A stretch of 64,000 nt of DNA, from contig CM038049.1 in the NCBI GenBank assembly GCA_021397845.1, positions 106,980,877-107,044,876 on the forward strand, read 5' to 3'. Below, piece after piece: positions 1 to 10,140 of the stretch. Source of the DNA: Areca catechu (Eukaryota > Streptophyta > Magnoliopsida > Arecales > Arecaceae). Every line of letters starts with the position of its first letter. The stretch's first letter is position 1. The notes under the pieces were generated by a model. That model was not told the DNA's origin. It was given only the letters and a program-made list of their open reading frames with translations, and did no database searches. Position numbers and translations under genes: made by a program.

Positions 1-770
1 TTTGGCCTTATCAACTTTTATTCCTCTTTTTGAAACTACATGGCCAATAAGTATACCTTCTCTAACCATGAATTGACATTTTTCCCAATTAAGAACTAGG
101 TTCTTCTCCTTACATCTCTCTAGAACTAGTCTTAGATGGTTTAAACATTCGGAGAAGGTAGGGCCAAACATAGAAAGTCATCCATAAAAATTTCTAAGAA
201 TCGTTCAACCATGTCAGAAAAAATGCTGATCATATATCTTTGGAAGGTTTCTAGTGCATTACATAACCCAAAGGGCATTCACCTATAAGCAAAGGTTCCG
301 AATGGACACATGAATGTATTCTTTTCTTGATCTTCAGGGGATATGGGGATTTGATTATAGCCAGAGTATCCATCTAGAAAATAATAAAACTCTTGTCCGG
401 CTAACTTTTCTAACATTTGATCAATAAATGGCAAAGGAAAGTGATCTTTCCTTATCACAGCATTCAGTTTCCTATAGTCTATGCAGACCCTCCATCCTAT
501 TTGGGTTCTGGTTGGAATAAGTTCATTTGCTTCATTTTGAATCACTGTTATTCCAGACTTTTTAGGTACCACTTGAATAGGACTTACCCATGAACTATCA
601 GAAATAGGATAAATGATTCCATTGCCAAGTAACTTCAAAATCTCTTTTCTGACTACTTCTTTTATTTCTGGATTTAATCTCCTTTGAGCTTCACTAGTTG
701 GTTTAGCCTCTTCCTCTAAGTGTATCCTCTGTTGAACTATAGAAGGACTTATTCCCTTAATATCTATCAT
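1..770 (-). pseudogene. Athila-like reverse transcriptase, truncated by window edge
   Basis: This is the reverse-transcriptase domain of the Athila-like polyprotein, which copies element RNA into DNA in the virus-like particle. A 163-codon open stretch runs from 770 down to 279. It carries CIDYRKLNAV and the first catalytic aspartate motif DGYSGYNQI. Beyond 279 the similarity continues with shifts: MPFGLCNA, then the FMDD active site read from 185 to 177. FMDD in place of YVDD or YFDD is usual for this lineage. The C-terminal thumb and RNase H lie past position 1. In-frame stops and a shift make this a relic. Confidence 0.85.
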
Positions 771-967
771 GGTCCAGTCTATTGCTTCTCGATTTTCTCT
801 TATAATAGTTAAGAGCTCCTCCTCTTGTTTAGGATTTAGGTCTCAAGCAATAATTACAGGCAAGGTTTCTCTGGACCTAAATACGCATACTTCAAGTGCT
901 TAGGGAGGGGTTTTAATTCTAATTTGGGTGCTTCCTCAATTGATGGCTTAATTTATGATTTAACTAT

Positions 968-1684
968 TTACATGAGTGTTTCAGTAGGAGGCTCCCATCT
1001 ATGGCTAATCTTGTCATCATCAAGTATTTTATCAATATCTTCATATTCATGTGTTGGCCATATACTCAACTCAAGATCGACTTCTTCTTTGCTAATGTCT
1101 ATGGATTCATAAATTTCATCTTGGATTACACTCACATTAGCATGCTTGGTAGATTCCTGTTCCAAATTGAATATATTCAGCTTAATAGTCATGTTCCCAA
1201 AAGATAGTTTTATAAGTCCATTCCGATAATTGATTTCAGCATTAACAGTAGCTAGGAATGGTCTTCCTAAAATAACTGGGATATGACCTTTAGGATTTGA
1301 TACTGGTTCAGTCTCCAAAATGATAAAATCAACAAGAAAGATAAAATTTCCAACCTTGATCAAGACATCCTCTACCATTCTTTTAGGGATTCTAAAAGAT
1401 CGGTTTACTAATTTTAATGTGATCCCTATTGGCTATAGTTTTTCCAATCCCAACTGCTCATAAACTGAATATGGTAGGATATTTACACTAGCCCCTAAAT
1501 CAAGTAATGCCTTCTCAATATGGGTTTCTCCTATAACACATGAAACTGTTGGAGATCCTGGATCCTTATATTTTATAGGCATATAACTCAACAAGTATGA
1601 ACTCACACTTGCTGCTAAAAAAGCTCTTTTTTGGTACATTGGTAGTCCTTTTCTTGGTACAAAGGTCTTTTCAAAATTTGGCAT
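968..1684 (-). pseudogene. Athila-like retropepsin (protease)
   Basis: Aspartic protease that would cleave the gag-pol polyprotein. It lies in two open stretches, 1684-1433 and 1378-968, which together cover the domain. The first holds DLGASVN, the catalytic loop in the DLGA form typical of Athila, with YSVYEQLGL after it. The second holds the ILGRPFL motif that closes a retropepsin fold. The segment between the two stretches is disrupted. It lies between distal gag and reverse transcriptase, the normal Ty3/gypsy order. Positions 771-967 are the decayed protease/RT linker. Confidence 0.8.
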
Positions 1685-1790
1685 AAGTCGGAACCTATTG
1701 GATCAAGTCTAGTAGAGGGATATTTACTTAAACTTGCTTAAGCACCTCTAACATTTTGTCTAAATGTTCTGATTGTTTATTGGACCTTAA

Positions 1791-2464
1791 TCAATTTGGA
1801 AAAGGAGCTTTAGAAATTATGGGTTCCTGATTTGGTGGATTATTATTTTTGGAATCAGTTTGTAAGGTAGGTTGTTCATTAGATGGCTCAGCTGACTCTA
1901 TAGTTGAGTCTTCTCTAGTGTTATATGTATCTACCTTATTATCTACTTGCTTCCTTGATCTTAAAGTGTGAATTGCATTAACTTGATTGACTTGATTTCC
2001 TTGGGATGGATGATCATTTTGGTTCCTTGGGTTGGGCTCAGGTTGGCTAGGTAGCCTACCTCGTTCACATTCACTAATGGTAGATGCTAGCTGACTCACT
2101 TGCATTTCCAAGCAGGCTATGGCCTGAGAGTTTGAACTTAGAAGTTGGCCCGTGGTTTGCATGAAATTACTCAATGTAGCACTGGTGTTAGCATTGGATT
2201 TGGCTAATGCTTCTAGGCTTTTCTCTAAAGAACTCAGTTTCTTTTCATTAATATTAAAGCCTAGTGGTGGTAGGTTGTTCATCACAAGATTAGGCCTTGA
2301 GTTTTATTGATTAAAGCTAGGACCACCTACATTTGGGTTCTGCGACCTTGAAAAATTTGGATGATTCCTCCTTCCTGGGTTATATGTGGGTGCATAAGGA
2401 TTGTTCATTAGTCTATGATATGTAGCATTCACTTGTGTACATCCATTCTCTAATGGGTTATGTT
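1791..2464 (-). pseudogene. Athila-like gag, distal part
   Basis: The distal region of gag includes YNPGRRNHPNF (around 2360), a hallmark of Athila gag between the nucleocapsid-like part and the protease. A 164-codon open stretch (2285-1791) follows. It looks like a helical or coiled-coil linker (LSSLEKSLEALAKSN), then a Q/N/P-rich low-complexity tail. One in-frame stop precedes it. The upstream half of this gene is at 59214-60146, across the Tat insertion. Confidence 0.75.
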
Positions 2465-2469
2465 GGAAT

Positions 2470-2986
2470 AGAGTCCCTTTTTTGATCGGGCGGAGCTACT
2501 GGATCGCAGGTCAGCTCCTTGATTCACCTGGAAAACAAATCTCTGGCCGGAGTTGCTCTGGTGGGGGACACTCTGATGCCTAAGTCAGAGATGGGCTCCA
2601 ACCACAGAATGGAAAAGATTCTGAGGAGGATAAATGGAGAGGAGAAGACTCTAAAATTTTCAGGAGTATCTTGTGTCTTACCTGGAATGTCCCCTCTTAC
2701 TAGTATTTATATTGATTGGTCTGGCCTGCGATTCCGCTCTCCCTCCATCGGTTACGATAGGGGGAGTTAATTCGTTCCCCCTCGTTCGCAATCGTGGATG
2801 GTTACTAAACAGTTCTGGTTAGGCCAGAGACGTTGCTGCTGGAATTAATGATCACGTGTCATGGTCGTGTTCTGGAGATAGTTAGATAGTCGATGACAAC
2901 TGTTATTTGCCATATTCATGGAGATCTGAGATAAATAGGAGATTTGTCTTTAGGCTTCTTTTTTGGAAGTATTCGTAACTGAATTG
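2470..2986 (-). repeat. Tat 3' LTR, partial
   Basis: About 515 bp match 58364-58885 closely, starting at AGAGTCCC in both copies. Similarity stops abruptly after AACTGAATTGGAG. The roughly 320 bp that complete the 5' LTR (58886-59208, the U3 end on the element strand) have no counterpart here. The 3' LTR has therefore lost its U3 start, probably with the polypurine tract, by deletion or recombination. Confidence 0.75.
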
Positions 2987-3140
2987 GAGCTTTGATTCAT
3001 TCCGCATCAAATTAGTTTAGGGCTGTCTGGGGTTGCGCACCCATCTCAAGCATCCATGATGGATTTGGGAAGATGATTCCATCTATCGAGATGTCGCCCT
3101 GGCTTTTCCTTGTCCTTTATGAGAAGGAGAAAAGGTCTGG
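2987..3140. other. Tat 3' non-coding stretch
   Basis: This stretch lies between the end of LTR similarity and the first antisense ORF. A pyrimidine-rich run at 3093-3118 could be a decayed polypurine tract on the minus strand, but nothing proves it. I see no coding motif. Confidence 0.4.
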
Positions 3141-3392
3141 TTGAGGAAGCTTCTTCATCCTTGCACACCTTCAACTTTGATTCAGCTTTCCCTGTTCTTG
3201 GCTATCAGTCCCTTCCGCAGGTTGAATCTTCCTTTTATTTCTTTGTCCCATTTTCTTGTCATAGCTGAGACCGTAGGAAGTCAAGGAGGAATAGTCAGGT
3301 CCTCTGGGATTGATGATGTGGTGAGTCCGGAGTTAGTTTCCAGCTCCGTCTCATTGGAAAAGATTGCCCACCTTCGAGAGCATTATCACGTT
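3141..3392 (+). pseudogene. Tat antisense ORF 1, N-terminal part
   Basis: An 84-codon open stretch on the strand opposite to the Tat genes. It ends in LREHYHV, which resembles the N-terminal lead-in of plant proteins annotated as putative gypsy-type transposon (Transposase_28-like). The Copia element enters at codon boundary 3392/3393, and the frame resumes without loss at 30261. The function of such antisense products is unknown. The upstream limit is uncertain: the methionine at 3141 is only the first in this open stretch. Confidence 0.6.
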
Positions 3393-4936
3393 TGTTGAAC
3401 CCTGAAGTGATTTTGATGATAACAAAATATTGGAGCATATATTTGGTTATCTAACAACTCTTCAAACGGTTGACAAGTTTTTGTAGGATGACTACTTTGG
3501 CATATTTTTTAAACCCTACAACCTTTATTTCTTTGTGCTGAGTTGTAAGTAATTAGAATCTTGTAAAGAAGAACCCAACAAAAAATTTCCTATTTGAATC
3601 AAAGATAAAGGGTTGCTTCTACTAGTTTTTAAGCTTTAATTTCTCTTGATTTTGGTGTAAGAAGATCTTAAAGAAGTCTTCAAAGCTTGGCTTGTGAGTT
3701 CTGTAGTATAGAAATTGGTCTGGCTGAAGAACCAATCTCGAGCAGACTGGATAGAGGAACCAGCCAACTCTGGGACTGGCACAAGAAAGAAGATCTCTAG
3801 CACACAGACCCAGCCAACTAGCACCAAGTCCCAGGCGACTCATCCAGAACTTGGTTGAAGATGTTCTGAGAACCACAGGGATCCGAGCCGACTGGATTTC
3901 AGCCTAGCAAACTCGTCCAGAACTTGGTTGAGAATGTTCTGAGAACCTTTGGTATCCGAGCTGACTGGATTTTAGCCTAGCTGACTTGTCCAGAGTGAGC
4001 TATTTTCTCGACTGTGGAACATAGCCGACTAATTTTCAACCCAGCCGACCCGAACCTGATCCGAGCCAACTCAAAGAATGTCTGAGCGGACTAGATTGTC
4101 GGGATCACTTCCAATGGCTAGTTCCAGATTTCTAGTTTTGAATTCTAAAAGTGCTCCAACGGTAACCTGTCACTTCCCAACAGTCTACAATGTTCAAAAT
4201 TAAGGGAAGGGAGTTGAAGTCTCTATAAATGAGGTATGAGAATATCCTTAGAGAGACTAATGAGTTGTTGAACATTTATTGAACATTTATTAAAGTAAGA
4301 AGAGAGAGAGCACTTGAGCTTTGAAGTCAGCCTTCAAGCCTTCACCAACTCTTATCAGAAGCTTGAAGCATCTTTTAAGGAAAGCAAGGAAGCCATTGAA
4401 GTGCATTGAAGAGTATTCAATTGAGCTTCACTTGAACTGCATCGGCAACTATCAGACAACCAGTTTGTCATTTTTGTTGCTTTTTTATTCTATTCTTAGA
4501 ATACTTGGGTTATTGGTGAGCCCGATTGTAAAAACCAAATAGGTTTCTTTGGTGAGCCTACTAAAAACCAAAATGTAGAGGTTCTAGGTGAGCCTGTGAA
4601 AACCTAGTGTGGGTTTCTTTGGTGAGCCTGATTTAAAAACCAAAGTGTAGAGGTTGGGATTGTGAGCCTGTAAAACAATCCGACTGTATTCCAGTTTGGA
4701 AGATATAATGAAAATCCCGAGTGGTGAACTTGGGTAGTGGACGTAGGAGCTGGGTTGCTCCGAACCACTCTAAACTTATTTTGTTTATGTTATGCTTTAC
4801 TTACTTTTTAGATTTTGAATTTAATTTTGATTAACACAATACTCAACCACTAAAAGGAATTACTTGTGCACATATTTGCAAGAAATTTTGTAATTCCCAA
4901 TTCACCCCCCTCTTGAAAAAAGCCACCTGGGCAACA
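3393..4936 (+). repeat. Copia 5' LTR
   Basis: 1,544 bp from TGTTGAACCC to GGGCAACA, matching the interrupted 3' LTR (22084-22952 plus 29580-30255, 1,545 bp). It holds a TATA-like box at 4224-4230, an imperfect tandem repeat of about 73 bp near 3844-3990, and many copies of an AGCCGACT-like word. A downstream block (4500-4720) repeats short units around TTGGTGAGCC. The two LTRs differ at clearly more sites than the LTRs of the elements nested inside, consistent with an older insertion. Confidence 0.92.
4224..4230 (+). promoter_or_regulatory. TATA-like box of Copia 5' LTR
   Basis: TATAAAT within CTCTATAAATGAG, conserved in the 3' LTR at 22915-22921. It is the only strong TATA word in this part of the LTR and would set the U3/R boundary about 30 bp downstream. 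Confidence 0.55.
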
Positions 4937-4937
4937 G

Positions 4938-4951
4938 CTGGTATCCGAGCA
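4938..4951 (+). other. Copia primer-binding site
   Basis: CTGGTATCCGAGC starts just after the LTR end at 4936. It is one base off TGGTATCAGAGC, the complement of the 3' end of plant initiator methionine tRNA and the usual Copia primer site. Confidence 0.75.
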
Positions 4952-4979
4952 GTGTCTCTGATTACTCGACTAAAGATTG

Positions 4980-6329
4980 ATGGCTCATCCCATGAGTACA
5001 TCCTTGGCCGAAGGCCAGTCAACAAATAGACCTCCACTATTCAAAGGCACTAATTACTCTTATTGGAAAGCATGAATGAAAATTTACATTCAAGCTATAG
5101 ATTTTCAATTATGGAAGGTCATCTTAAAAGGGCCACACATTCTCTCGATCAATGTTGATGGCATGGACATTCCTAAGCCTGAAGAGGACTAGGATGATCA
5201 TGACATGAAAATGGGAGAATTGAGTGCCAAAGTAATGAACTTACTATACTGTGATTTGGATGCAAATGAGTTCAACCGAATTTCCACTTGCTCTTCAGCA
5301 AAAAAATTCTGGGACAAACTCGAAGTGACCCATGAGGGAACTTTCTAAGTGAAAACCTCAAAGATAAATCTTTTAGTTCACAACTATGAACTGTTTAAAA
5401 TGGAACCTTCTGAAATAATTTCTACCATGTTCTCTAGATTTACAGATATTATTAATGGTTTGAAGAGTCTTGGTAGGGTATATTCAAATGCTGATCTAGT
5501 TCAGAAGATACTCTGATCTTTACCTGACAAGTGGGGTCCCAAAGTGACAGCAATCCAAGAGCCCAAAGACCTCAACACATTACTACTAGATGAACTATTG
5601 TGATCACTCATCACCCATGAGCTAACTATGTAGCGCAGAATTGAAGACGAATAAGAGAAAAAGAAAACTATAGCCTTCAGAGCTGCTACCGAATCAAAGA
5701 GGGATGATGAAGAATCTGAAGAAGAAAGCACCTCCTCCAATGATGACCTAGAAGACGATGATATTGCAATCATTGTGAGGAGATTTAGAAAGTTCATGGG
5801 AAGGAAGAAAGGAAGACTCAACCAGAAATTTCATAGGAAGGATTACGAAAAAGAAAAAGAAAAGGAAAGAGACAAAGATAAAGAAGTAGTCCCCACATGC
5901 TATGAATGCAAGAAGCTGGGGCACATTCGTCCAGACTGTCCTCTTTTGAAGAAATCCTTCAGACAGAAAAAGAAGAAGAAAGCCATGGTTGCCACATAGA
6001 GCAATAGTGAAGAATCATCTTCATCTGAAGAAGAAGAGACCACCAAGACTGCAAATCTGTGTTTAATGGGTCTCGAAGATGAGGTAACATCTCCTAGCAA
6101 TTGCACTGAATTTATATTTGATGAATTAAATTCTGCATTTTATGATCTATTATCTAAATTTAAGAAAGCTAAAGTAAAGATAAAATCATTGAAAAATATG
6201 AATGACTCTTTACTCAAACAGAAAAATGAAATTTCAGAAAAGAACCTCTTATTGCAAAAAGAACAGCATGACTTTTCTGAAAGAATTGAAAAGCTGAAAA
6301 ATGAAAATCTCTTATGTGAAAAGAAGAAC
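4980..6329 (+). pseudogene. Copia gag, first part (before chromovirus A)
   Basis: Capsid protein of the Copia element. The ATG at 4980, 40 bp after the PBS, opens a single frame holding FKGTNYSYW, the N-terminal signature of Copia gag, then the core (LWKVILKGP; IISTMFSRFTDIINGL). An acidic/basic linker and a CCHC zinc knuckle follow (CYECKKLGHIRPDC, about 5899-5940). Next comes a long Lys/Glu-rich helical region (6066-6329). At least seven in-frame stops interrupt it; several are C-to-T or G-to-A changes of expected codons. The frame is cut at 6329 by chromovirus A and resumes in phase at 15308. Confidence 0.85.
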
Positions 6330-8012
6330 TGGTGCGGGCACCAGACTCAGAAGAAGACTTCAGAGCTCCATCTGGATCTTTGATTAACCTTGCCCGAAGA
6401 ATTAGGGTTTTTTGGCTTGTAATAAGGGTTGACTTGATCAACTCAATTTTAGCTTGAGTCTATATTACCTGCATTTTTATTTTGTTGAGTCATGTTGACT
6501 CAGTAGTGGACTAGGGCTTCAACCTGGGGTGTTACATTTTCTCCAAAGGCCAAGCAAGTGGGCGCCACACTCCAAGCCATACGCCTGAGTCCATGGGGCG
6601 CCACATCTCCATCCAGCAGGCTTTGGTCCCCACACCACAGATAGCAGCTCCCTTCTCTCATGTGTCAATTGAGGAGAAATCCACCAGGGGTCCACAAATC
6701 AAGGGGGCAGCCCAAGACATTCCCAAAAGAACCAAACTATGAAAGGGAAGAAATTCTCTTGGAGAGAACTTCAAGGAGGCGCCCATTACCTGCCAAAAAT
6801 ACTCAAAACAAAGTTAGAAAGAGCCATAACTTGGGGAGAAAGAAAAGGAGGTATCCAAAAAGGGTTGAGCCATGGAAGGAGGGAGATTTCTCTTGGAGGG
6901 CAAGGTTAAGAGGTGCCCAAACACTTCCAGATAAGGCCAAGCATAGAAGGAAAAAAATAATTTTCTTGGAGGTCAAGACAAGGAGGCGCCACCCACTTTC
7001 CTTTTTTTGAAGCCTCAGTCATCTTTGGAATTATTTGGCCGGCCATATGAGCAGGGATTGTCCTACAATCCTAATTTGAAGATCCCCTCCTTTAGTCCCA
7101 CATGGGAAGATGTAAAACCCTACTCTCTTGTAATGTCCTATAAATTAAAACCCCTTTGTAAGTTCTAATGAATCAGATGAATGAAACCAAATTTTTTTGT
7201 GAGCAAACTTTGTGTTTTCTCTCTTCCACACTTGCATCCAGGTGTTGAGCTCCGTGAGGGAGTGAATCCGGGTTCCCCAGGAGCCTTGAGGAGGTGTGAG
7301 ATCTCCAAAACCCAAACCCTAGGTTAGCCACTTCTACTCTATAACCCTAGCCGCCCACCATCCACTTCAATCCACCAAACCCTAGCTTATCCCACCTCCC
7401 ACGGCCTCTCCCTCTAAGTCCAGGCAGACCACCAGCATTCAGCTACAGTCCGGGTACTTCAGATCTAAAGCTCTTTCCAGAGGGAGTCGAATCAGCCTTC
7501 AAGAGAATCCGGATCTCAGCGACATCAGCCTTCAAGTTCTTCGAACTGGTAAATCCTTCCCTGAGTCTCTGAATCCATCACTTGTTTTTCTTCTTCCCAG
7601 ATCTTGAGTTCAGGAGAAGCCGACCCAGCCATGAGGCCAGTATTGGAGGATCCATTGTGAAGATAGCCGAATCCGAGGATCCAACAATCTGCTCGAGAGA
7701 GTTCTTCCACCCAAATTCTGTGAAGATCACTGTCTGGTTGGTAAACCATCTCTTCTCTTTATTTCTGTCCTGTTGAAAGTTCAGAGCGAAACCCTAGTTC
7801 TGGGAGTTTCTCAACCCCCAGCGATCCGTTACTTCTGAACTACTCTGATAACTTAGGTTCTTCTAAATTGTGCTTTCAATCCTTACCTAGTTTCCATCAA
7901 CTTAGTTTAACTTTACTTTGAGTCGAAGCCAATTTCTGAAATATAAAAAAAAAAAAGGAATTAATCTTAAATTTACTTCCGCATACGCTTCTTTGTTCTT
8001 TGTTCTGCATCA
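6330..8012 (+). repeat. Chromovirus A 5' LTR
   Basis: 1,683 bp. It begins with the palindrome TGGTGCGGGCACCA and ends TTCTGCATCA directly before the PBS. A short A-rich run lies near the 3' end. A 116-codon open frame at 6660-7010 recurs in the other LTR, but it is basic low-complexity sequence and probably not a gene. Confidence 0.92.
7139..7145 (+). promoter_or_regulatory. TATA-like box of chromovirus A LTR
   Basis: TATAAAT after CTTGTAATGTCC, conserved at 14423-14429 in the 3' LTR and, on the minus strand, in the A-prime LTRs (23821-23827 and 28846-28852). Confidence 0.55.
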
Positions 8013-8016
8013 TTTT

Positions 8017-8030
8017 TGGTATCAGAGCCC
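8017..8030 (+). other. Chromovirus A primer-binding site
   Basis: TGGTATCAGAGCCC, four bases after the LTR end; complementary to the 3' end of initiator methionine tRNA. Confidence 0.88.
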
Positions 8031-8459
8031 TGTCTAGGGTTTCTGTTTGATTGCTTGTTTGAGTCTCTCTCTTTTTACTTTGTCTGCTCGAAGTAGACTC
8101 CCCAGGACATCCGGTCCTAGGAATGAAGCGAGGTGCAAACCTCCTCTTCCCATTCCACGGGGTATTCCTAGGGCGTGTAGGGGATCCGTTGGGTTACAAC
8201 TTCATAGCAGGAATTGTAAACGGGGAAGTACTCTATTTTCAGCCCATAATTTCCCTGTTGCAGGAATTATTTCTCATTACAGGTAACTCCAAATTTGGTG
8301 ATTTTTATTTTGCTAAAACTAGTATAATTGAAGCTATTTTTCATAATTTTCCTGTGATTTATTGGTTTCCATGAGATTTCTGAGAATTAAATTACTGCAA
8401 CTCTATTTTTGTGTTTCTGCAATTCAATTATTTTTGAGTGTTCAACACTTAATTCATCT

Positions 8460-8913
8460 TAAGGGCATTTGAGCATCTAAGATAAGGGGAGAAGTTGATA
8501 ACCTCTCCTTAGCCCAAAACCACCACCCACTCATTCGAACCTAAGCCTTTAATCTTAAAATTAATTAGACCTAATTTGCCCTAGTGGGCTAGGGACATCA
8601 ACAAGTCGGGTCAAGGCTAGTGTTGAGTCAGTTTGTCTAGTTACTCTGTGTGTGCTTTGTACTCAGTATCTAGAATGGTGGTTCAGGGATTCCATCCCGA
8701 AGGGCTTGTGTGCTGGTCCGCCTACCTGGCCAATCTCTGATTGGTGTCTAGGATTGGCATCTAGGGACCTAACACTCCCCTTACACCTGCCTGGCTGAGT
8801 CCTGAGTTACTACAGGCTAGCTTGCCACTCTGATTGGGCATCTAGTTTGGGCTCTAGGTCTAGTTAGCCCGTAGTCGTTCAGTTGAGTCTCATTTTGTGT
8901 GTTTGCTTGCATC
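8460..8913 (+). other. Conserved chromovirus leader (5' untranslated region) of A
   Basis: About 450 bp upstream of gag, highly similar to the leaders of A-prime (27075-27535, minus) and B (41185-41620) and recognisable in C and D. It contains short potential hairpins such as CCAATC with GATTGG near 8730-8746, and a conserved GCTCTAGGTCTAG block before gag. I see no open frame that would explain the conservation. A packaging or dimerisation signal is an inference. The segment 8031-8459 is less conserved spacer. Confidence 0.6.
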
Positions 8914-10140
8914 ATGTCTACCCGGAATGGAGTGCCTTACCAACCTGGTCAAACCCAACCTGATTTAGAGGCCATGGTTAGAGCTCTTACTGAGAGTATG
9001 AACAAATTAAGTCAGGATATGAATGAGAATTTTGCCTAGCTTAGGGATCGAGTCCAAGTACTTGAGGAACATAGGCATCAGAATTGGACTCCTGAACCAG
9101 ATTTTAATGTGCCTCAACCTCACCCACACCAAGAGCCTAGAAGACCTTTATATAGAGATCCTGAACCTAATCATAGGAGGCCTGACCCAGAACCTGAGGA
9201 TAGAGATGATAGGTTCATTCGAAACATCAAGTTAGATGCACCCACTTTTGATGGTAGCTTAAATCCTAAGGTGTATTCTGATTGGGAGGGTGAGATGGAC
9301 CAGTACTTTGAGTGGTATGCCATGTCTGAGGAGAGGAAATTCAAGTTTGCCAAGATGAAGTTAGTACGTCAAGCTAGGTTATACTGGGGAAACATTGAGC
9401 TGACCACTAGAAGACGAAATGTAGAGCCCATAACCACTTGGCAGGGTATGAAAGAGAAACTTAGAGACAAGTACCTACCCATTTCATACCAGCAAAATCT
9501 GTTAGACCAATGGCAGACTTTGAAACAAGGGAACCGATCTGTTTCAGACTACATAACCATCTTTGATGAATACCTGATGAGATGTGATGTGAGTGAAGCC
9601 CATGAGGTCACTTTGTCTAGATTTAGGGCTGGACTTAGGGAAGACATTAAGAGAGAGTTATTTCTGAGAGAGGTTACTGACCTAGACCAAGCCTATCAGA
9701 TTGCACTGAACACTGAGAAGTTTCAGAGAGGACCCATGCCTTCTAGGGTTAGTGCCCCAATCCCAAGAAATGGACCTAGCCAGGTTACCCCTAGCAAGCC
9801 TAATTAGGGTATTCCCACCCCTAGGCCCATGGACAAAGGTAAGGCACCTGACACCCAGAGAACCCCTAGTATCATCTGTTTTAAGTGCCAAAAGCCTGGT
9901 CATATCTCTAACCAGTGCACAGCCATAGCTTGTTTTAAGTGCCATAAGGTAGGTCATGTTTCTAGCCAGTGCCCTCGTAGACCCCTTTATATAGAAGAGG
10001 GAGGAGAAGAGAATTCCGAGCCCAATGAGGAGTTTGAAGAAGAAGTTTATGAGGCCGGAATGAATTTGGTCGATGAGTATGAAGGAGAGGAAGAATCCAC
10101 AGAGTCTAACCAATTAGGGGTTGTGAGATGCATCCTGTCC
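8914..10140 (+). pseudogene. Chromovirus A gag
   Basis: Capsid/nucleocapsid part of the polyprotein. The ATG at 8914 (MSTRNG, shared with A-prime) starts the frame. A TAG at 9037 stands where A-prime has glutamine (CAG to TAG), so translation would stop after 41 codons. The frame then runs open from 9040 to 9804. Order: an N-terminal helical segment, a basic linker, the gag core (APTFDG ... YSDWEGEMDQYF ... TWQGMKEKL ... YLPISY ... FRAGLREDI), a second TAG at 9805, two CCHC zinc knuckles at 9877-9972 (CFKCQKPGHISNQC and CFKCHKVGHVSSQC), and an acidic linker (VYEAGMNLVDEYEGEE). Two knuckles rather than one is worth noting. Confidence 0.88.

Larger units (their letters stand above)
1..2469 (-). 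mobile_element. Athila-like Ty3/gypsy element, left part (pol and distal gag)
   Basis: Reading the minus strand from 2469 to 1 gives distal gag, protease and reverse transcriptase in Ty3/gypsy order. The rest of gag lies at 59214-60146, so one element was split by the Tat element. The split is precise: the target duplication is GGAAT at 2465-2469 and GGAGT at 59209-59213, and removing the insert restores a continuous gag frame. RNase H, integrase and both LTRs lie outside the window. Frames are broken by several stops, as expected for the oldest layer. The Athila assignment rests on the gag and protease style and is an inference. Confidence 0.85.

Noticed and set aside
6660..7010. 116-codon open frame repeated at 13943-14293, suggesting a basic protein
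   Set aside because: It lies wholly inside the two LTRs of chromovirus A, so its repetition is automatic. It is low-complexity Lys/Arg-rich sequence with no motif.
7582..7776. 64-codon frame in the chromovirus A LTR, and similar short frames at 8047-8374
   Set aside because: Within the LTR or leader spacer, not conserved in frame between copies.
8017..8030. Initiator methionine tRNA gene fragment
   Set aside because: Only the 3' complement typical of a primer-binding site, directly after an LTR end.
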